Shown: positions 51,450 through 61,847, counted from the stretch's first letter. The stretch is DNA of 64,000 nucleotides from CAZAMB01 sp964501365 (GCA_964501365.1 CAZCST010000001.1:62001-126000), one strand, 5' to 3'. Numbers and translations: made by a program. The notes: generated from the sequence alone by a model not told the origin.

Positions 51450-52044
51450 AACTTTTCGACAGGTGGCCCGCCGGGCGCATTTCAATCGCCAATTTCAAGC
51501 CCACCACTTCCTCTATCCCCTGGCCGGTAGTCCCCATTGCCTTAATGGCTGGCGCCTAATGCCTAGTGCCTGATGCCAACTGCCTGATCCCTCAGATTCT
51601 GCGCGCGCCCCGCATGTTATCTACGATGCAATGAGAAGCCCGCGCACCATCACCATCCGACTCCCCAATTCCGGACCCTGCGCCCATCCCTCCCTCTGCC
51701 CTTTTTCCAACCCTCCGCCGGAACATAAGTCCTTGCCAGAACGTGATCTCTGGTGCGCACACAAAAAGTGCGCGATCGAACCCATCTTTCAGCCCGACTT
51801 TGCAGAAGACTCACCCGCCAATTCCGCTTTCGTCCCGGCAAATTTCCAAACGAACCTGGTTTCCAGCACAACTTTGCAGCAAACACTCCCGCCATTTCCG
51901 CTTTCTGCTTTTGCTTTTTGCCTTATTGCCTTGCTGCCTCGTTGCCTTCGTTTGGAATCCGCTTTCCCAACTCTGCTTTCTGCTACCCCTATGCCCTTTT
52001 CATTGCCTTGCCGACTCTTGGCCCAAGCTATAATCCCATGGTCG
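51450..52044. other. Intergenic region with repetitive low-complexity tracts
   Basis: 595 bases without a supported gene before rarA. It contains GCCTAATGCCTAGTGCCTGA-type tracts (51551-51590) and TTTTGCCTTATTGCCTTGCT-type tracts (about 51910-51950), typical of dispersed repeats. The long frame from 51631 into rarA has no family features before residue MDLFAGQ. Confidence 0.5.
52008..52034 (+). promoter_or_regulatory. Predicted promoter of rarA (near-leaderless)
   Basis: A perfect TATAAT at 52029-52034, with TTGCCG (52008-52013) 15 bases upstream as the best -35. The implied start (about 52041) is only a few bases before the ATG at 52045, and no ribosome site is present. This points to a leaderless or nearly leaderless mRNA. 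Confidence 0.4.
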
Positions 52045-53400
52045 ATGGATCTATTTGCCGGACAACGCAGTGCGAATCGGGGGAAGGTGGAACCGCTGGC
52101 GGTGCGGATGAGGCCACGGACACTCGACGAATTCGTCGGGCAAAAGCACTTCATCGGCGAGGGCAAGCTGCTGCGGCGCAGTCTCCAGGCCGACCGGCTC
52201 ACCAGCGCGGTGTTCTACGGCCCCCCGGGAACGGGCAAAACCACGCTGGCCTCCGTCATCGCCGAGACCACGAAGTCGCACTTCGACTCCGTCAACGCCG
52301 CGTCGGTGGGCGTGAAGGAAATCCGCGACATCCTGACCAAAGCCCGCGAGCGGCTCGAAATGTCCGGGCAGAGAACAATCCTCTTCATCGACGAACTGCA
52401 CCGCTTCAACCGTGCCCAGCAGGACGTGCTCCTCGGCGACGTCGAGCAGGGCATCGTCATCCTCATCGGCGCAACCACCGAAAACCCTTTCTTCGCCATC
52501 AACGCGCCGCTCGTTTCGCGCAGCCAGATTTTCCAATTCGAAGCGCTCTGCGAAGAAGACATCAAGTCGCTTCTTCGCCGAGCGATCAGCGACAAAGAGC
52601 AGGGTCTGGGAACATACAACATCGAAATCACCGACGAAGCGCTCAACCACCTGGCGACGTATTGCGACGGCGACGCACGCCGCGCACTCACCGCACTCGA
52701 AGTGGCCGTCCTTTCGAGTGCCGGAAAGTCCGACAAGACTGCACCGCTCATGATCGACCTTGCCGTGGCGGCCGAATCGATTCAGCGAAAGGCCCTGCAA
52801 TATGACGCCACCGGCGACACGCACTACGACGCAATCAGCGCCATGATCAAGTCGATACGCGGCAGCGACCCCGATGCGGCCGTCTACTGGATCGCGCGGA
52901 TGCTCGAAGCCGGCGAAGACCCGCGTTTCATCGCCCGGCGAATCGTCATCGCGGCGTCGGAAGACATCGGAAACGCCGATCCGATGGGGCTGGTGCTGGC
53001 GCAGGCCGCCGCAGACGCAACGCAGATGATCGGCATTCCGGAGTGTCAGATTCCCCTTGCGCAGGCGGCCATCTATCTCGCCTGTGCCCCGAAATCGAAC
53101 GCTTCCATGACGGCCATCGCCGAGGCGGCAGCCGACGTAAAAGGCGGCCGCACGCTCCCGGTCCCAAAACATCTTCGATCCGCAAGCTTCAAGGGGTCTG
53201 ATCGGCTTGGCGCCGGCGATGGATATCAGTACCCGCACGACGCGGAAGGTGGTATAGTGGAGCAGGAGTACCTTGGAGTGGACAAGCAGTATTACCACCC
53301 CACGGATCGAGGAGTGGAGAGGGACATTCGCAGCCGATTGCTTGAGATTCGGCAGCGACTCGCACAACGCAGGGACCACGATGCCGGCCGGCCAGAATGA
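52045..53400 (+). CDS. rarA: Replication-associated recombination protein A (RarA/MgsA AAA+ ATPase)
   Basis: A 451-aa AAA+ ATPase related to clamp loaders and Mgs1/WRNIP1, acting at stalled replication forks. The start block is MDLFAGQRSANRGKVEPLAV, then RMRPRTLDEFVGQKHFIGEG. Walker A is FYGPPGTGKTTLASVIAE (residues 58-75), Walker B is TILFIDELHRFNRAQQD, sensor 1 is IGATTENPFF. The C-terminal tetramer domain has DPDAAVYWIARMLEAGEDPR. The length is full. Its last 20 bases overlap the next gene. Confidence 0.95.
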   Translation: MDLFAGQRSANRGKVEPLAVRMRPRTLDEFVGQKHFIGEGKLLRRSLQADRLTSAVFYGPPGTGKTTLASVIAETTKSHFDSVNAASVGVKEIRDILTKARERLEMSGQRTILFIDELHRFNRAQQDVLLGDVEQGIVILIGATTENPFFAINAPLVSRSQIFQFEALCEEDIKSLLRRAISDKEQGLGTYNIEITDEALNHLATYCDGDARRALTALEVAVLSSAGKSDKTAPLMIDLAVAAESIQRKALQYDATGDTHYDAISAMIKSIRGSDPDAAVYWIARMLEAGEDPRFIARRIVIAASEDIGNADPMGLVLAQAAADATQMIGIPECQIPLAQAAIYLACAPKSNASMTAIAEAAADVKGGRTLPVPKHLRSASFKGSDRLGAGDGYQYPHDAEGGIVEQEYLGVDKQYYHPTDRGVERDIRSRLLEIRQRLAQRRDHDAGRPE

Positions 53401-53986
53401 GCAGACATTGCCCGTGAAGAAGGAGTTGCGCCAGCAGCTCCGGCACGAAGTTGCGGAAATCTCACCGCAAAGAATCGCCGAACAATCCCATCTCGCAAGC
53501 CAGCTTCTGTTCGATTCGACGGAATTCAAGAAGGCCGAAACGGTGATGGTGTTCCTGTCGATGGCCGGCGAAATTGATACCTCGCCGATCGTGCTGCGCT
53601 GCTGGCAGGATCGCAAGCGCGTCCTCGCGCCGAAGGTAAGCTGGAATCAGCGGCGGATGCTCCCCGTGGAGATTCGCTCGCTGACCGAGGACCTCATGGT
53701 GACGAGCATGGGAATTCGCGAGCCCATCTCCGGAATTCCCTTTCCGATCTCGCTGCTCGACATGGTCATCGTTCCGGGGTTGGGATTTGACGCGCATGGC
53801 AACCGGCTGGGGCGCGGCCGGGGTTTCTACGATCGGTTCCTCGCGCACGCGGAATTTAAGGGGCTGGCGTGTGGATTCGCCTTTGAGCAGCAAGTCGTCG
53901 ATGAAATTCCCGTGGGTCCGCTCGATCGTCACGTCGATATGCTGGTAACCGACAAGAAAGTCCGCCGCTTCAAACGCGAATCCTGA
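53381..53986 (+). CDS. 5-formyltetrahydrofolate cyclo-ligase family protein
   Basis: A 201-aa enzyme that converts 5-formyl-THF to 5,10-methenyl-THF with ATP. Blocks are KKELRQQLRHEVAEISPQRI (N-terminal helix), VMVFLSMAGEIDTSPIVLRC, VIVPGLGFDAHGNRLGRGRG, FYDRFLAHAEFKGLACGFAF. The glycine-rich GRGRGFYDRFL matches the family. ATG 53381 lies inside the rarA end with AGGGA upstream, so translation is coupled. Confidence 0.92.
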   Translation: MPAGQNEQTLPVKKELRQQLRHEVAEISPQRIAEQSHLASQLLFDSTEFKKAETVMVFLSMAGEIDTSPIVLRCWQDRKRVLAPKVSWNQRRMLPVEIRSLTEDLMVTSMGIREPISGIPFPISLLDMVIVPGLGFDAHGNRLGRGRGFYDRFLAHAEFKGLACGFAFEQQVVDEIPVGPLDRHVDMLVTDKKVRRFKRES

Positions 53987-54011
53987 ATTCGTCAAAAACG
54001 CATGGGAACCG

Positions 54012-55394
54012 CTACGTCGGCGCGATGATCCGGGCGATGGATGGCAAATCTGCGGAACATCGGATCGGAGGATTCGCGTAACGGGCTGTTGTCGCCGCGC
54101 CGGGCTGGTGGTAACGAATCGTGGCGTCAGGGTCCTTCAGGCCATGACCGGTGAGAATGCAGACGACGCGGTCACCCGGCGAGATGACTTTTTCCCGCAG
54201 CAGCAATTCCAATCCTGCGACCGACGCCCCACTGGCCGGCTCGCATCCAAAACCATGCGCACCCACGAGCGCCTTGCCGTCGAGAATTTGCTCATCGCTC
54301 ACTTCGCGCACCACGCCGTTCATCCAATGCAGCGCACGCAGCGCCTTGGGCAGGTTCACCGGCCTCCCGATTTCAATGGCGCTGGCGACGGTCTTCGCCT
54401 TACGATGCTGCGCGTCCCATCCCTTGAAATAGTCGGCGACTCGCTTTTCGTCGAAGCGCCCGCCCGCGTAATCCAGTCCGCCCGCAATGAGTTCGGACAA
54501 TGCGTTAGCCCCGGATGCATTGATGATGGCCAGTCGCGGAACGCGTTTGATCAACCCCAATTCTCGCAACTCGTGAAAGGCCTTGCCGAACGCGGAGCTG
54601 TTCCCGAGGTTGCCGCCGGGAACGATGACCCAGTCGGGCGGCTCCCAGTCCAAGCCCTCGAGCACACGGTACATGATGGTTTTCTGGCCTTCGAGCCGGA
54701 AGGGATTGACCGAGTTCATCAGGTACAGGCCGAACTTCGCAGCGGCCTCCTGCACCAGATTCATGCAGGCGTCAAAATCGCCCTCAATCTGGATCGTGGT
54801 CGCACCGTAATCGAGCGCCTGCGCCAGCTTGCCGTATGCGATCTTATCGCCGCCGACGAAGACGATCGCACGAAGCGGCTTGCCGCCTTCCCGCACGGCG
54901 TGGCGGGCGTAGAGCGCCATCGCGGCGCTGGTGTTGCCCGTTGATGCGCAGGCGACCTGGGTCGAGCCGAGCTTCCGCGCGATGGTGAACGCGGCGGCCA
55001 TTCCGTTGTCCTTGAAACTGCCGCTTGGGTTGAAGCCTTCGTATTGCAGGTAGAGCCTTTGGGGCCTCATGCCAATCGCTGCCGCCAGCGAGTCGGCCTG
55101 CTGAAGCGTGGTCCGTCCCTCCCCAAGAGTGACGAGATTCTCGACCGTTGCGAAAGGGAGAAGTTCGCGAAAGCGCCAGACACCGCTGTAATCGGCGCGT
55201 CCCACTCCAGACCGGCCCGGTGTATTCCAGCGCGAAGCAAAGAAGTTCAGAGCCGGCGGCACTTCGCACCGGCCCCAGTCATAGGCAATGTCGAGCAGGG
55301 AGCCGCACTTCCGGCAGGCGAAAATGACTTCATCCAGGCCGAACGTGCTTTGGCAGTCGGGGTGTATGCAGCGTTGGAAGGCTAGTTCGGGCAC
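54012..55394 (-). CDS. thrC: Threonine synthase
   Basis: A 460-aa PLP enzyme making threonine from O-phosphohomoserine. The PLP lysine is K128 in NPSGSFKDNG; the phosphate loop and partner blocks are STGNTSAAMALYARHA and VIVPGGNLGNSSAFGKAFHE. The N-terminus carries a four-cysteine zinc ribbon (C-x4-C ... C-x2-C in FACRKCG), as in the longer threonine synthase class. The start is GTG 55394. It is downstream of rpmG on the same strand, with 77 bases between. Confidence 0.94.
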   Translation of the reverse strand: MPELAFQRCIHPDCQSTFGLDEVIFACRKCGSLLDIAYDWGRCEVPPALNFFASRWNTPGRSGVGRADYSGVWRFRELLPFATVENLVTLGEGRTTLQQADSLAAAIGMRPQRLYLQYEGFNPSGSFKDNGMAAAFTIARKLGSTQVACASTGNTSAAMALYARHAVREGGKPLRAIVFVGGDKIAYGKLAQALDYGATTIQIEGDFDACMNLVQEAAAKFGLYLMNSVNPFRLEGQKTIMYRVLEGLDWEPPDWVIVPGGNLGNSSAFGKAFHELRELGLIKRVPRLAIINASGANALSELIAGGLDYAGGRFDEKRVADYFKGWDAQHRKAKTVASAIEIGRPVNLPKALRALHWMNGVVREVSDEQILDGKALVGAHGFGCEPASGASVAGLELLLREKVISPGDRVVCILTGHGLKDPDATIRYHQPGAATTARYANPPIRCSADLPSIARIIAPT

Positions 55395-55471
55395 ACAGCC
55401 ATGATCGGCGACCGGTTCCTTCTATGCAATACAGAGGCAGAAGGAGTCGGCCGCTTCCCCTCAAGCGGAGA

Positions 55472-55639
55472 TTACTTCCTCTTGATCTTGTGGGTTGTGT
55501 GCTTGCGTTCACGGCGGCAGTACTTGGACAGCTCGATCTTGGGCGTACCGCCCATGACGTTGACCGACGTGCGATAGTTCAGATCGCTACATTCCTTGCA
55601 CTGCAACCAAACGAATTCCCGTTTTGCGGCTTTGGCCAT
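55472..55639 (-). CDS. rpmG: 50S ribosomal protein L33
   Basis: A 55-aa protein starting MAKAAKREFVWLQCKECSDL and ending KHTTHKIKRK. It has C-x2-C (CKEC) but only one further cysteine (KYCRRERKHT), so the usual second pair is incomplete. L33 is a small 50S protein. GAGGT lies about six bases before the ATG. It follows tuf on the same strand, a common order, after a terminator-like hairpin and repeats. Confidence 0.93.
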   Translation of the reverse strand: MAKAAKREFVWLQCKECSDLNYRTSVNVMGGTPKIELSKYCRRERKHTTHKIKRK

Positions 55640-55667
55640 GGGTGACCTCTTAACTTTCCTTCGGCAT

Positions 55668-55710
55668 GGTGGGTACGGCCCACCCTACAAATGGTGCATC
55701 AAGATGCACC
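55668..55710. repeat. Two adjacent palindromes between rpmG and tuf
   Basis: The first is GGTGGG-TACGG-CCCACC (55668-55684), related to the repeat after rph. The second is GGTGCATC-AA-GATGCACC (55693-55710). Both are of a dispersed-repeat type and form stable hairpins just upstream of rpmG. Confidence 0.55.
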
Positions 55711-55721
55711 CTACCACTTAT

Positions 55722-55754
55722 CAAAAAGCCCTCACCTGATACGCAGGCGAGGGC
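55722..55754 (-). terminator. Rho-independent terminator after tuf
   Basis: Read on the minus strand: GCCCTCGCCTG-CGTAT-CAGGTGAGGGC followed by TTTTTGA. The stem is 11 pairs with one G-T mismatch position, and a U-run follows directly. It is 35 bases after the tuf stop and before rpmG, so rpmG may be read only partly from the tuf transcript. A T-rich flank on the other side means it may also work in reverse. Confidence 0.8.
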
Positions 55755-55788
55755 ATTTGTATTTTTGGATGTCCGGACTGTTGGACGT

Positions 55789-56991
<1,203 letters not shown>

Positions 56992-57144
56992 TGAAAACTA
57001 CCTCCACTCGCTCTGCGTCGCCGTGTCTCGGTCCGACGCCAAGCCGTTCGCGATGATACCATCTGACAAGCGTACACCAATTGGTCCGCGGGACACGCTC
57101 CACACGGCAAACTCGGTCGGACCCTCGTTTCCAGTCCTATGAAA

Positions 57145-57216
57145 GCTGCTGACGGGAATCGAACCCGTGACCTCGTCCTTACCAAGGACGCACTCTACCG
57201 GCTGAGCTACAGCAGC
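57145..57216 (-). tRNA. tRNA-Thr (anticodon GGT)
   Basis: A 72-nt tRNA on the minus strand. The acceptor arms GCTGCTG/CAGCAGC pair fully. The anticodon stem is CGTCC/GGACG with loop TTGGTAA, giving GGT. The T arm is ACGGG-TTCGATT-CCCGT. CCA is not encoded. It lies upstream of tuf, like the thrT-tufB arrangement in E. coli. Confidence 0.95.
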
Positions 57217-57504
57217 GATAGCCAATGCCACCAAGCCAAGTGCGGCGGCGATATCGCCCACCGCGTTTTGATCCGGAGAGCAAGAATATCGGAGCCGACC
57301 GATTTTGAAAAGTCAAACCGGCAAGCCCCCTGCAGGCCGCGATATGCTCACGGACACCCGCCAAGAGCCGGGCAAGTATAAACAAGGGCGATTCAATGTC
57401 AAACGCTCAGAACCTGGCGGCCGAAATTCGTCTAAATGGCGACCCAAGGCTACGATTAACGGGTGCCGGAAGCCGTTAACCCAGCGTGATACATGAGGTA
57501 GTGT

Positions 57505-59379
57505 TTGTCACCCAAATTGAAATCACAGGACCTTCCGCCCGCAGCTTGGATGGAGGAACGACGCGCTAACCCGAACGCGGGGGCGCCGCCGCGACCTTCG
57601 GGGCAATTGCGGGAAGTAGACTCTCACGCATCGAGTGAAATCTTGCTCCCCCCGGTTTCGACCGAAAGAGCGGGAAGATCAAAACGACGCCGGGCTCAAT
57701 TGGGATTGGCGATGCTTGCGGGAGTGTTGGTGGGCGTGGCGATGATGGTCGCCGAGCCATTACGGCATCGCTGCGGAGCCACCATCCAAATCGCCAATGC
57801 CTCTGATCTTGAGCAATTCGGAAAGTACAGGCAACAACTCATCAACATGGCCTGGGGCGGGGATCACGCTTCGCCAGAGTCCAACCGATACGCGTGGCGC
57901 GTGGAAACTCCCGGCGAGGGAATCTTGCGCATCGCGATGGACACAAGCAACGTGAAGGCAGCGGTCCGACAGGCAGAGGAAATGGCCCGTGAGTTTATTG
58001 CCCAGGCCCGGGCGGCCAATGAAGCCCAATGGTCCAGGCCTTCCGAAGGGGAAAACTTCCTTCAATCCTACGTCAAGGTACTGACCGATCGGCTTGACGA
58101 TGCACAGCGGCAACTCGACCTGGCGATGAGCAAGCTTCCCGCGGCTGATCCACGTCCGGACAAGGCCGGCCTGATGCATCGATGGCAAAGCGTTCGCGGG
58201 GATTTCGAGGCGGCGCGCACCCAACTACGGCAGGCGGCGGAAGAGTACAAGCGGTTGAATCAGCAAGGCGAACTCACGCAAGCGGCGGTCAGCGATGAAG
58301 ATCGACAGGCGGCACTGGCGGCCGACGCCGATCTCCAGCAGGACATCAAAGAGCTGGGGACGACATTGACAGAGCTAAAGCGGCACATGCTCAATGTCTG
58401 GCAGCAGTCATCGGCCGATCTGGAGCAACTCGGCACCGTCGCCGCTGCGGGAGCAACGCAGCCTTCCCCCACGGACGATCAGGCGACTCCGTCGTCCATG
58501 CGCGAAGCCTGTGCCAACATCGCCAAAGAAATGGTCGAATTTCGGGACGGTGTCACCGCCTTTGCAGGCAGTTGGAACGCAGAGTTTGCCGCCATGCAGA
58601 ACGACGCAGCGGATGCGGAAAAATCCACTCTGCTTGACGCCTATCAGCGGGTCAAAACACTCTTGAATGACTTCTTGTTTCACACGGGCAATCGCCTGAC
58701 CGCCATGAGGGAAAGCGTGAACCAGCTTTCGCGCGATCCATCCGATGACGCGAAGCACCATCTTCGCCAGTCCGACGCGGCGAGGGCGTTTGCCGAATTG
58801 CAGAGTGCGCATCACCGCTTCGAATTTGCGGCCGGGGCGCTGGACACGCCCGGCAACTTCCGGCTTGATTCGGCGCTGCGCATCGCGCGCGGTTTGCGGC
58901 GGCGCGTCGCGGATCGCATTCATGCGATCGATGAGCGATTGCACAAGGAGGCGCTGGCCCGGGCAACACAGGAACGCAATCAATCGCTTACGGCGCTGGA
59001 TGAAATTCTGCGTAAGAGCCGCGACGCGAGTGAATCCACCGTGGACGAACTCGTTGCGATCCAGGATCGGCTGGAAAGCGCCTCGACATCGAGCGACCAA
59101 TTCGTGGCTGCCGTGACAAACGCCGAACTGGCCAACCATCGACTGCAACTGACGCGCGGCGACCTCGATCAGGTGGAGAGTCAGTTGCGTGGGCTTGGGG
59201 AACAACGAGCCAAGGCAAGGCGGGATGCCGAACTGCAGTTTGTGTGGGCCGGAGTCTTGCAGAAAAACGTCAATTTGACGGATCGCCTGAGCGTGGCCGG
59301 TGTGGGCGCATCAGTAACAATCCTTGCCGTTTTGTTGGGCCAAATCGTGCTGGCCAAGTCCCTCCGGGCAGCCGAGTAG
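57505..59379 (+). CDS. Two-TM coiled-coil protein, Wzz-like topology
   Basis: A 624-aa protein with a proline-rich N-terminus, a membrane helix (LGLAMLAGVLVGVAMMVAEP, about residues 66-85), a long helical/coiled-coil stretch (residues 150-580, Ala/Gln/Glu-rich heptads), and a C-terminal helix (VGASVTILAVLLGQIVLA). One helix at each end with a long extracytoplasmic coil is the topology of polysaccharide co-polymerases (Wzz). I see no conserved Wzz motif, so this is a topology match only. TTG 57505 has GAGG six bases before it. Confidence 0.65.
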   Translation: MSPKLKSQDLPPAAWMEERRANPNAGAPPRPSGQLREVDSHASSEILLPPVSTERAGRSKRRRAQLGLAMLAGVLVGVAMMVAEPLRHRCGATIQIANASDLEQFGKYRQQLINMAWGGDHASPESNRYAWRVETPGEGILRIAMDTSNVKAAVRQAEEMAREFIAQARAANEAQWSRPSEGENFLQSYVKVLTDRLDDAQRQLDLAMSKLPAADPRPDKAGLMHRWQSVRGDFEAARTQLRQAAEEYKRLNQQGELTQAAVSDEDRQAALAADADLQQDIKELGTTLTELKRHMLNVWQQSSADLEQLGTVAAAGATQPSPTDDQATPSSMREACANIAKEMVEFRDGVTAFAGSWNAEFAAMQNDAADAEKSTLLDAYQRVKTLLNDFLFHTGNRLTAMRESVNQLSRDPSDDAKHHLRQSDAARAFAELQSAHHRFEFAAGALDTPGNFRLDSALRIARGLRRRVADRIHAIDERLHKEALARATQERNQSLTALDEILRKSRDASESTVDELVAIQDRLESASTSSDQFVAAVTNAELANHRLQLTRGDLDQVESQLRGLGEQRAKARRDAELQFVWAGVLQKNVNLTDRLSVAGVGASVTILAVLLGQIVLAKSLRAAE

Positions 59380-59495
59380 CTGAATACCTGCACGTCGATA
59401 TCAGAATCACAGAGCCTTGGCGATTGGCTCCGCCCGAATTCAACGTTCAAGTGCCTGTCCGGGGTGTCATTGCCGATCCCGACCATGCAAAATGT

Positions 59496-60182
59496 TTACT
59501 GTGCGTAGGGACGACGTTGTTCATTCATCGCCAAAGCGCGACGGAGGGTGACGAGCGGGAAATTGCGGCCCGGGCACTGCGTCTTGTGAGTCACGAGGCC
59601 ATGCGTGGTGACGCGCGATTCGGGAATGTGACACTGTTCGCAGAGGAACGCCACGAGCCGCTCAAGCGATTGCATTTGACGCTGAGTCGGGCGGGTCTTG
59701 GTAAAGTCACCGACCAGACAGATGCCGATCCCGTGCTCGTTGAAGTAGTTGTCTGGCGTCTTGCAATGCGCCCCGTGCTTCTGCGAATACCAACGGCTAC
59801 CGACTTCGACAACGCCATCACCGGTGGAAGTACCATTGCCGATGACGAAGTGGTAACCGAGCTCGTCCCATCCCTTGTCGCGGTGGGCGCGGTCAAAGGA
59901 TCGCGCGCTGCCCGAGGACGTCGCACTATGATGGACGACAATGGTGGTCCAGCGTCCACTGACGCCGCCCGGCGGAATCCAATTCGGGGGAACATTGGGC
60001 CGGGGCGCGGGAGCAGGCGTGGGCCGCTGCTGGACTACGGGCGGCCCAACAGGGCGGGGCGTCAGCGCCGCGCGCGGCTTCGAGTCGACTCGCGGCTTAT
60101 GGTGGCATCCGGTCGCAAAAACAATGACGCCCGTAAACCCCAATACTAGGATTCTGATGTTTCGCCGGAACGCTGCGCCCAA
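59496..60182 (-). CDS. N-acetylmuramoyl-L-alanine amidase (Amidase_2/PGRP) lipoprotein
   Basis: A 228-aa peptidoglycan amidase. The signal RRNIRILVLGFTGVIVFATG ends in a lipobox cysteine (GCHHK), and a Pro-rich linker follows. The catalytic domain has the zinc histidine in TTIVVHHSATSSGS, then GWDELGYHFVIGNG, a tyrosine/His stretch (QKHGAHC) and the second zinc site VTTHGLVTHKTQCPG. TTG 60182 is chosen because AGGGAGGG lies six bases before it and it starts the signal; the frame is open to a GTG at 60236. Confidence 0.9.
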   Translation of the reverse strand: MGAAFRRNIRILVLGFTGVIVFATGCHHKPRVDSKPRAALTPRPVGPPVVQQRPTPAPAPRPNVPPNWIPPGGVSGRWTTIVVHHSATSSGSARSFDRAHRDKGWDELGYHFVIGNGTSTGDGVVEVGSRWYSQKHGAHCKTPDNYFNEHGIGICLVGDFTKTRPTQRQMQSLERLVAFLCEQCHIPESRVTTHGLVTHKTQCPGRNFPLVTLRRALAMNEQRRPYAQ

Positions 60183-60405
60183 GATACGCCCTCCCTGTCG
60201 ATCCAGAACTTTGGAAAAGTTATCGGTAAAGCCCACCTATTCCAAACAGCCAATGTCATCTTAGCCACAAGTTTGGAACCATGCCAAGAACATTGCTCAA
60301 ATGAGGCGCAAAGCACGATCACCCACAAGTAAACCGTCGCCCGGTTCCCGCCGATAGCTCGAAAAGTACCGAATCGATCGAAAGGATTCCATCGAGGAGA
60401 AACCC

Positions 60406-60651
60406 ATGGCCAAGTCAAAAATCGTGAAGGAACGAACTGCCCCTGCCCGCGGACTCGAAGCCCAGTTGCCCCGCTGGACGCGAATGGCCAAAACCGTCCC
60501 GGCCATGCGATTGGACAAGATTCGCGGAACGCGGCAGGCGGTGGAAAACAATTCGCTGGAGTCGGAGGATGTGCTGGATATTACGATCGAGCGCCTCAGC
60601 GAAGACCTCGGCCTCGCCGACGATAACGATGATGCGGAAGCGGTCGGCTGA
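60406..60651 (+). CDS. Small charged protein, possible FlgM-like anti-sigma factor
   Basis: An 81-aa protein with a basic N-terminus and acidic C-terminus. The central segment MRLDKIRGTRQAVENNSLES then EDVLDITIERLSEDLG resembles planctomycete FlgM-like proteins (R-x-D/E-K-V/I then R-x-x-I/V and a C-terminal helix). The evidence is pattern-based, and no flagellar gene is nearby. GAGGAG lies seven bases before the ATG. It faces the zinc-ribbon gene, ten bases apart. Confidence 0.55.
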   Translation: MAKSKIVKERTAPARGLEAQLPRWTRMAKTVPAMRLDKIRGTRQAVENNSLESEDVLDITIERLSEDLGLADDNDDAEAVG

Positions 60652-60660
60652 TCGCCCGAC

Positions 60661-61407
60661 TCAGGCCTTCGCCTTTACTGCGCCCTGTTCGATGTAGAGG
60701 ATTCGGCCGCACGCCCCGCAAAGGCGGACCTCGTCCCGCGTCGCCAGCAGATTGACCATATCAAGCGTGATCTTGAGGTTGCAGCCCCCGCAAGCCCAAT
60801 CATCCCCCTTGGATCGCAACTTGACCACCGCCGCCATCGCCTCGCCTTCGTGCCGTTGGGCAGTGCGATCAAACGTTACCATCGCCGTGGGTTCGATTCC
60901 CTTGCTGATTTGCATCCGCTCGCCAGTGAGGCGGTCCTTTTCGGCTTTGGACTGAGCATCGAAGGCGTCGAGCACCTGCTGAGCCCCGACCACTTCCGCC
61001 AATGCCTTTTCGCGCTCGCCTTCCAGAGTCGTGCCTTGTGCCTTGATGGTGTTGAGCTCCTCCATGAATTGAAGGACTTCGGACTCCACCTTGGTCGTGT
61101 CGGCCTTTTCCGTATTCATCGCCGCGAGAATAGCGGCGTATTCCTTGTTGGTCTTGGCCTTGTTGAGAGCCTGGCGGTGCTTGTCGACGGAGTCTTCGCG
61201 GCTGTTCACATCAAGGGTGAGTTCGTCGATCTTGATTTGCTGGGCCCTGGCCGCCTTGCGGTTCTCTTCGATGCGGGCTTCGATCTGGCGGACCTTGTTT
61301 TGCAGGACTTCGACGCGGCGTGCCTTGCCATCGCGGTTTCGCCGGATCGAGGCCAATTGCAGCTCGACATCCTGAAGGCGGCGTAATTCGTTTAACGTGG
61401 AACCCAT
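60661..61407 (-). CDS. Coiled-coil protein with C4 zinc ribbon (CT398/DUF164-like)
   Basis: A 248-aa protein. Residues about 5-175 are a long coiled-coil (LNELRRLQDVELQLASIRRN; RQALNKAKTNKEYAAILAAM). The C-terminus is a C-x2-C ... C-x2-C ribbon (CGGC and CGAC). This matches DUF164/zf-RING_7 proteins; the Chlamydia homologue CT398 is reported to bind sigma-54 and is linked to secretion. N-K-E-Y is a family signature. AGGA is about six bases before the ATG. Confidence 0.85.
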   Translation of the reverse strand: MGSTLNELRRLQDVELQLASIRRNRDGKARRVEVLQNKVRQIEARIEENRKAARAQQIKIDELTLDVNSREDSVDKHRQALNKAKTNKEYAAILAAMNTEKADTTKVESEVLQFMEELNTIKAQGTTLEGEREKALAEVVGAQQVLDAFDAQSKAEKDRLTGERMQISKGIEPTAMVTFDRTAQRHEGEAMAAVVKLRSKGDDWACGGCNLKITLDMVNLLATRDEVRLCGACGRILYIEQGAVKAKA

Positions 61408-61640
61408 CGAGTGTCCTGCGGGCCGATCGAAATTCCGCCCTTCCCAAAGGCGAGTGGACCATTATCAGCGAAATTCTGGAAGTTTCAATAGCGTATTTTA
61501 GCATTGATAATCGTGCTTCTTTCGTTTCGGCGGGCGGGCGGTGTCGGTCCGATCGAATTTTTTCGAGGCTGATCACCTGTTTTCCCGATGAATTGGAATC
61601 ACGGAATGGATCAACCAGGGTCAGTGGAGGATATCCGAAC

Positions 61641-61847
61641 ATGAATCGTCAACCAAACAATCAATGGAAGGCAGTCGTGGTGGCCGGCCTGTTGGCCGTT
61701 GCAGCGGTGGCGGTCGGCACAGCGTGCACTCCGGAGCAGGCCAACGCCGTGCTGGCCGGAATTCAAGTTACCGCCGATCAACTAAGCAACAATAGTAACG
61801 ACAATGTGTCATTCGGGGACTGGCTGTCGAGCGAATTGAACCACTAG
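61641..61847 (+). CDS. Small lipoprotein, 68 aa, unknown function
   Basis: A short exported protein: NNQWKAVVVAGLLAVAAVAV then G-T-A-C (lipobox), then TPEQANAVLAGIQVTADQLS and an Asn-rich end. GGAGG lies about ten bases before the ATG. The mature part is about 40 residues and helical. I do not recognise it. Confidence 0.6.
   Translation: MNRQPNNQWKAVVVAGLLAVAAVAVGTACTPEQANAVLAGIQVTADQLSNNSNDNVSFGDWLSSELNH

Noticed and set aside
52039..52045. ATG at 52038 as the rarA start
   Set aside because: It is out of frame; ATG 52045 begins the conserved MDLFAGQ block.
52051..53616. 521-codon minus-strand frame opposite rarA and the cyclo-ligase gene
   Set aside because: It spans two well-supported plus-strand genes and has no domain of its own.
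57217..57310. Promoter TTGACT ... GATATT on the minus strand before tRNA-Thr
   Set aside because: The spacing is 20 bases, too long for a confident sigma-70 promoter, and the -10 match is weak.
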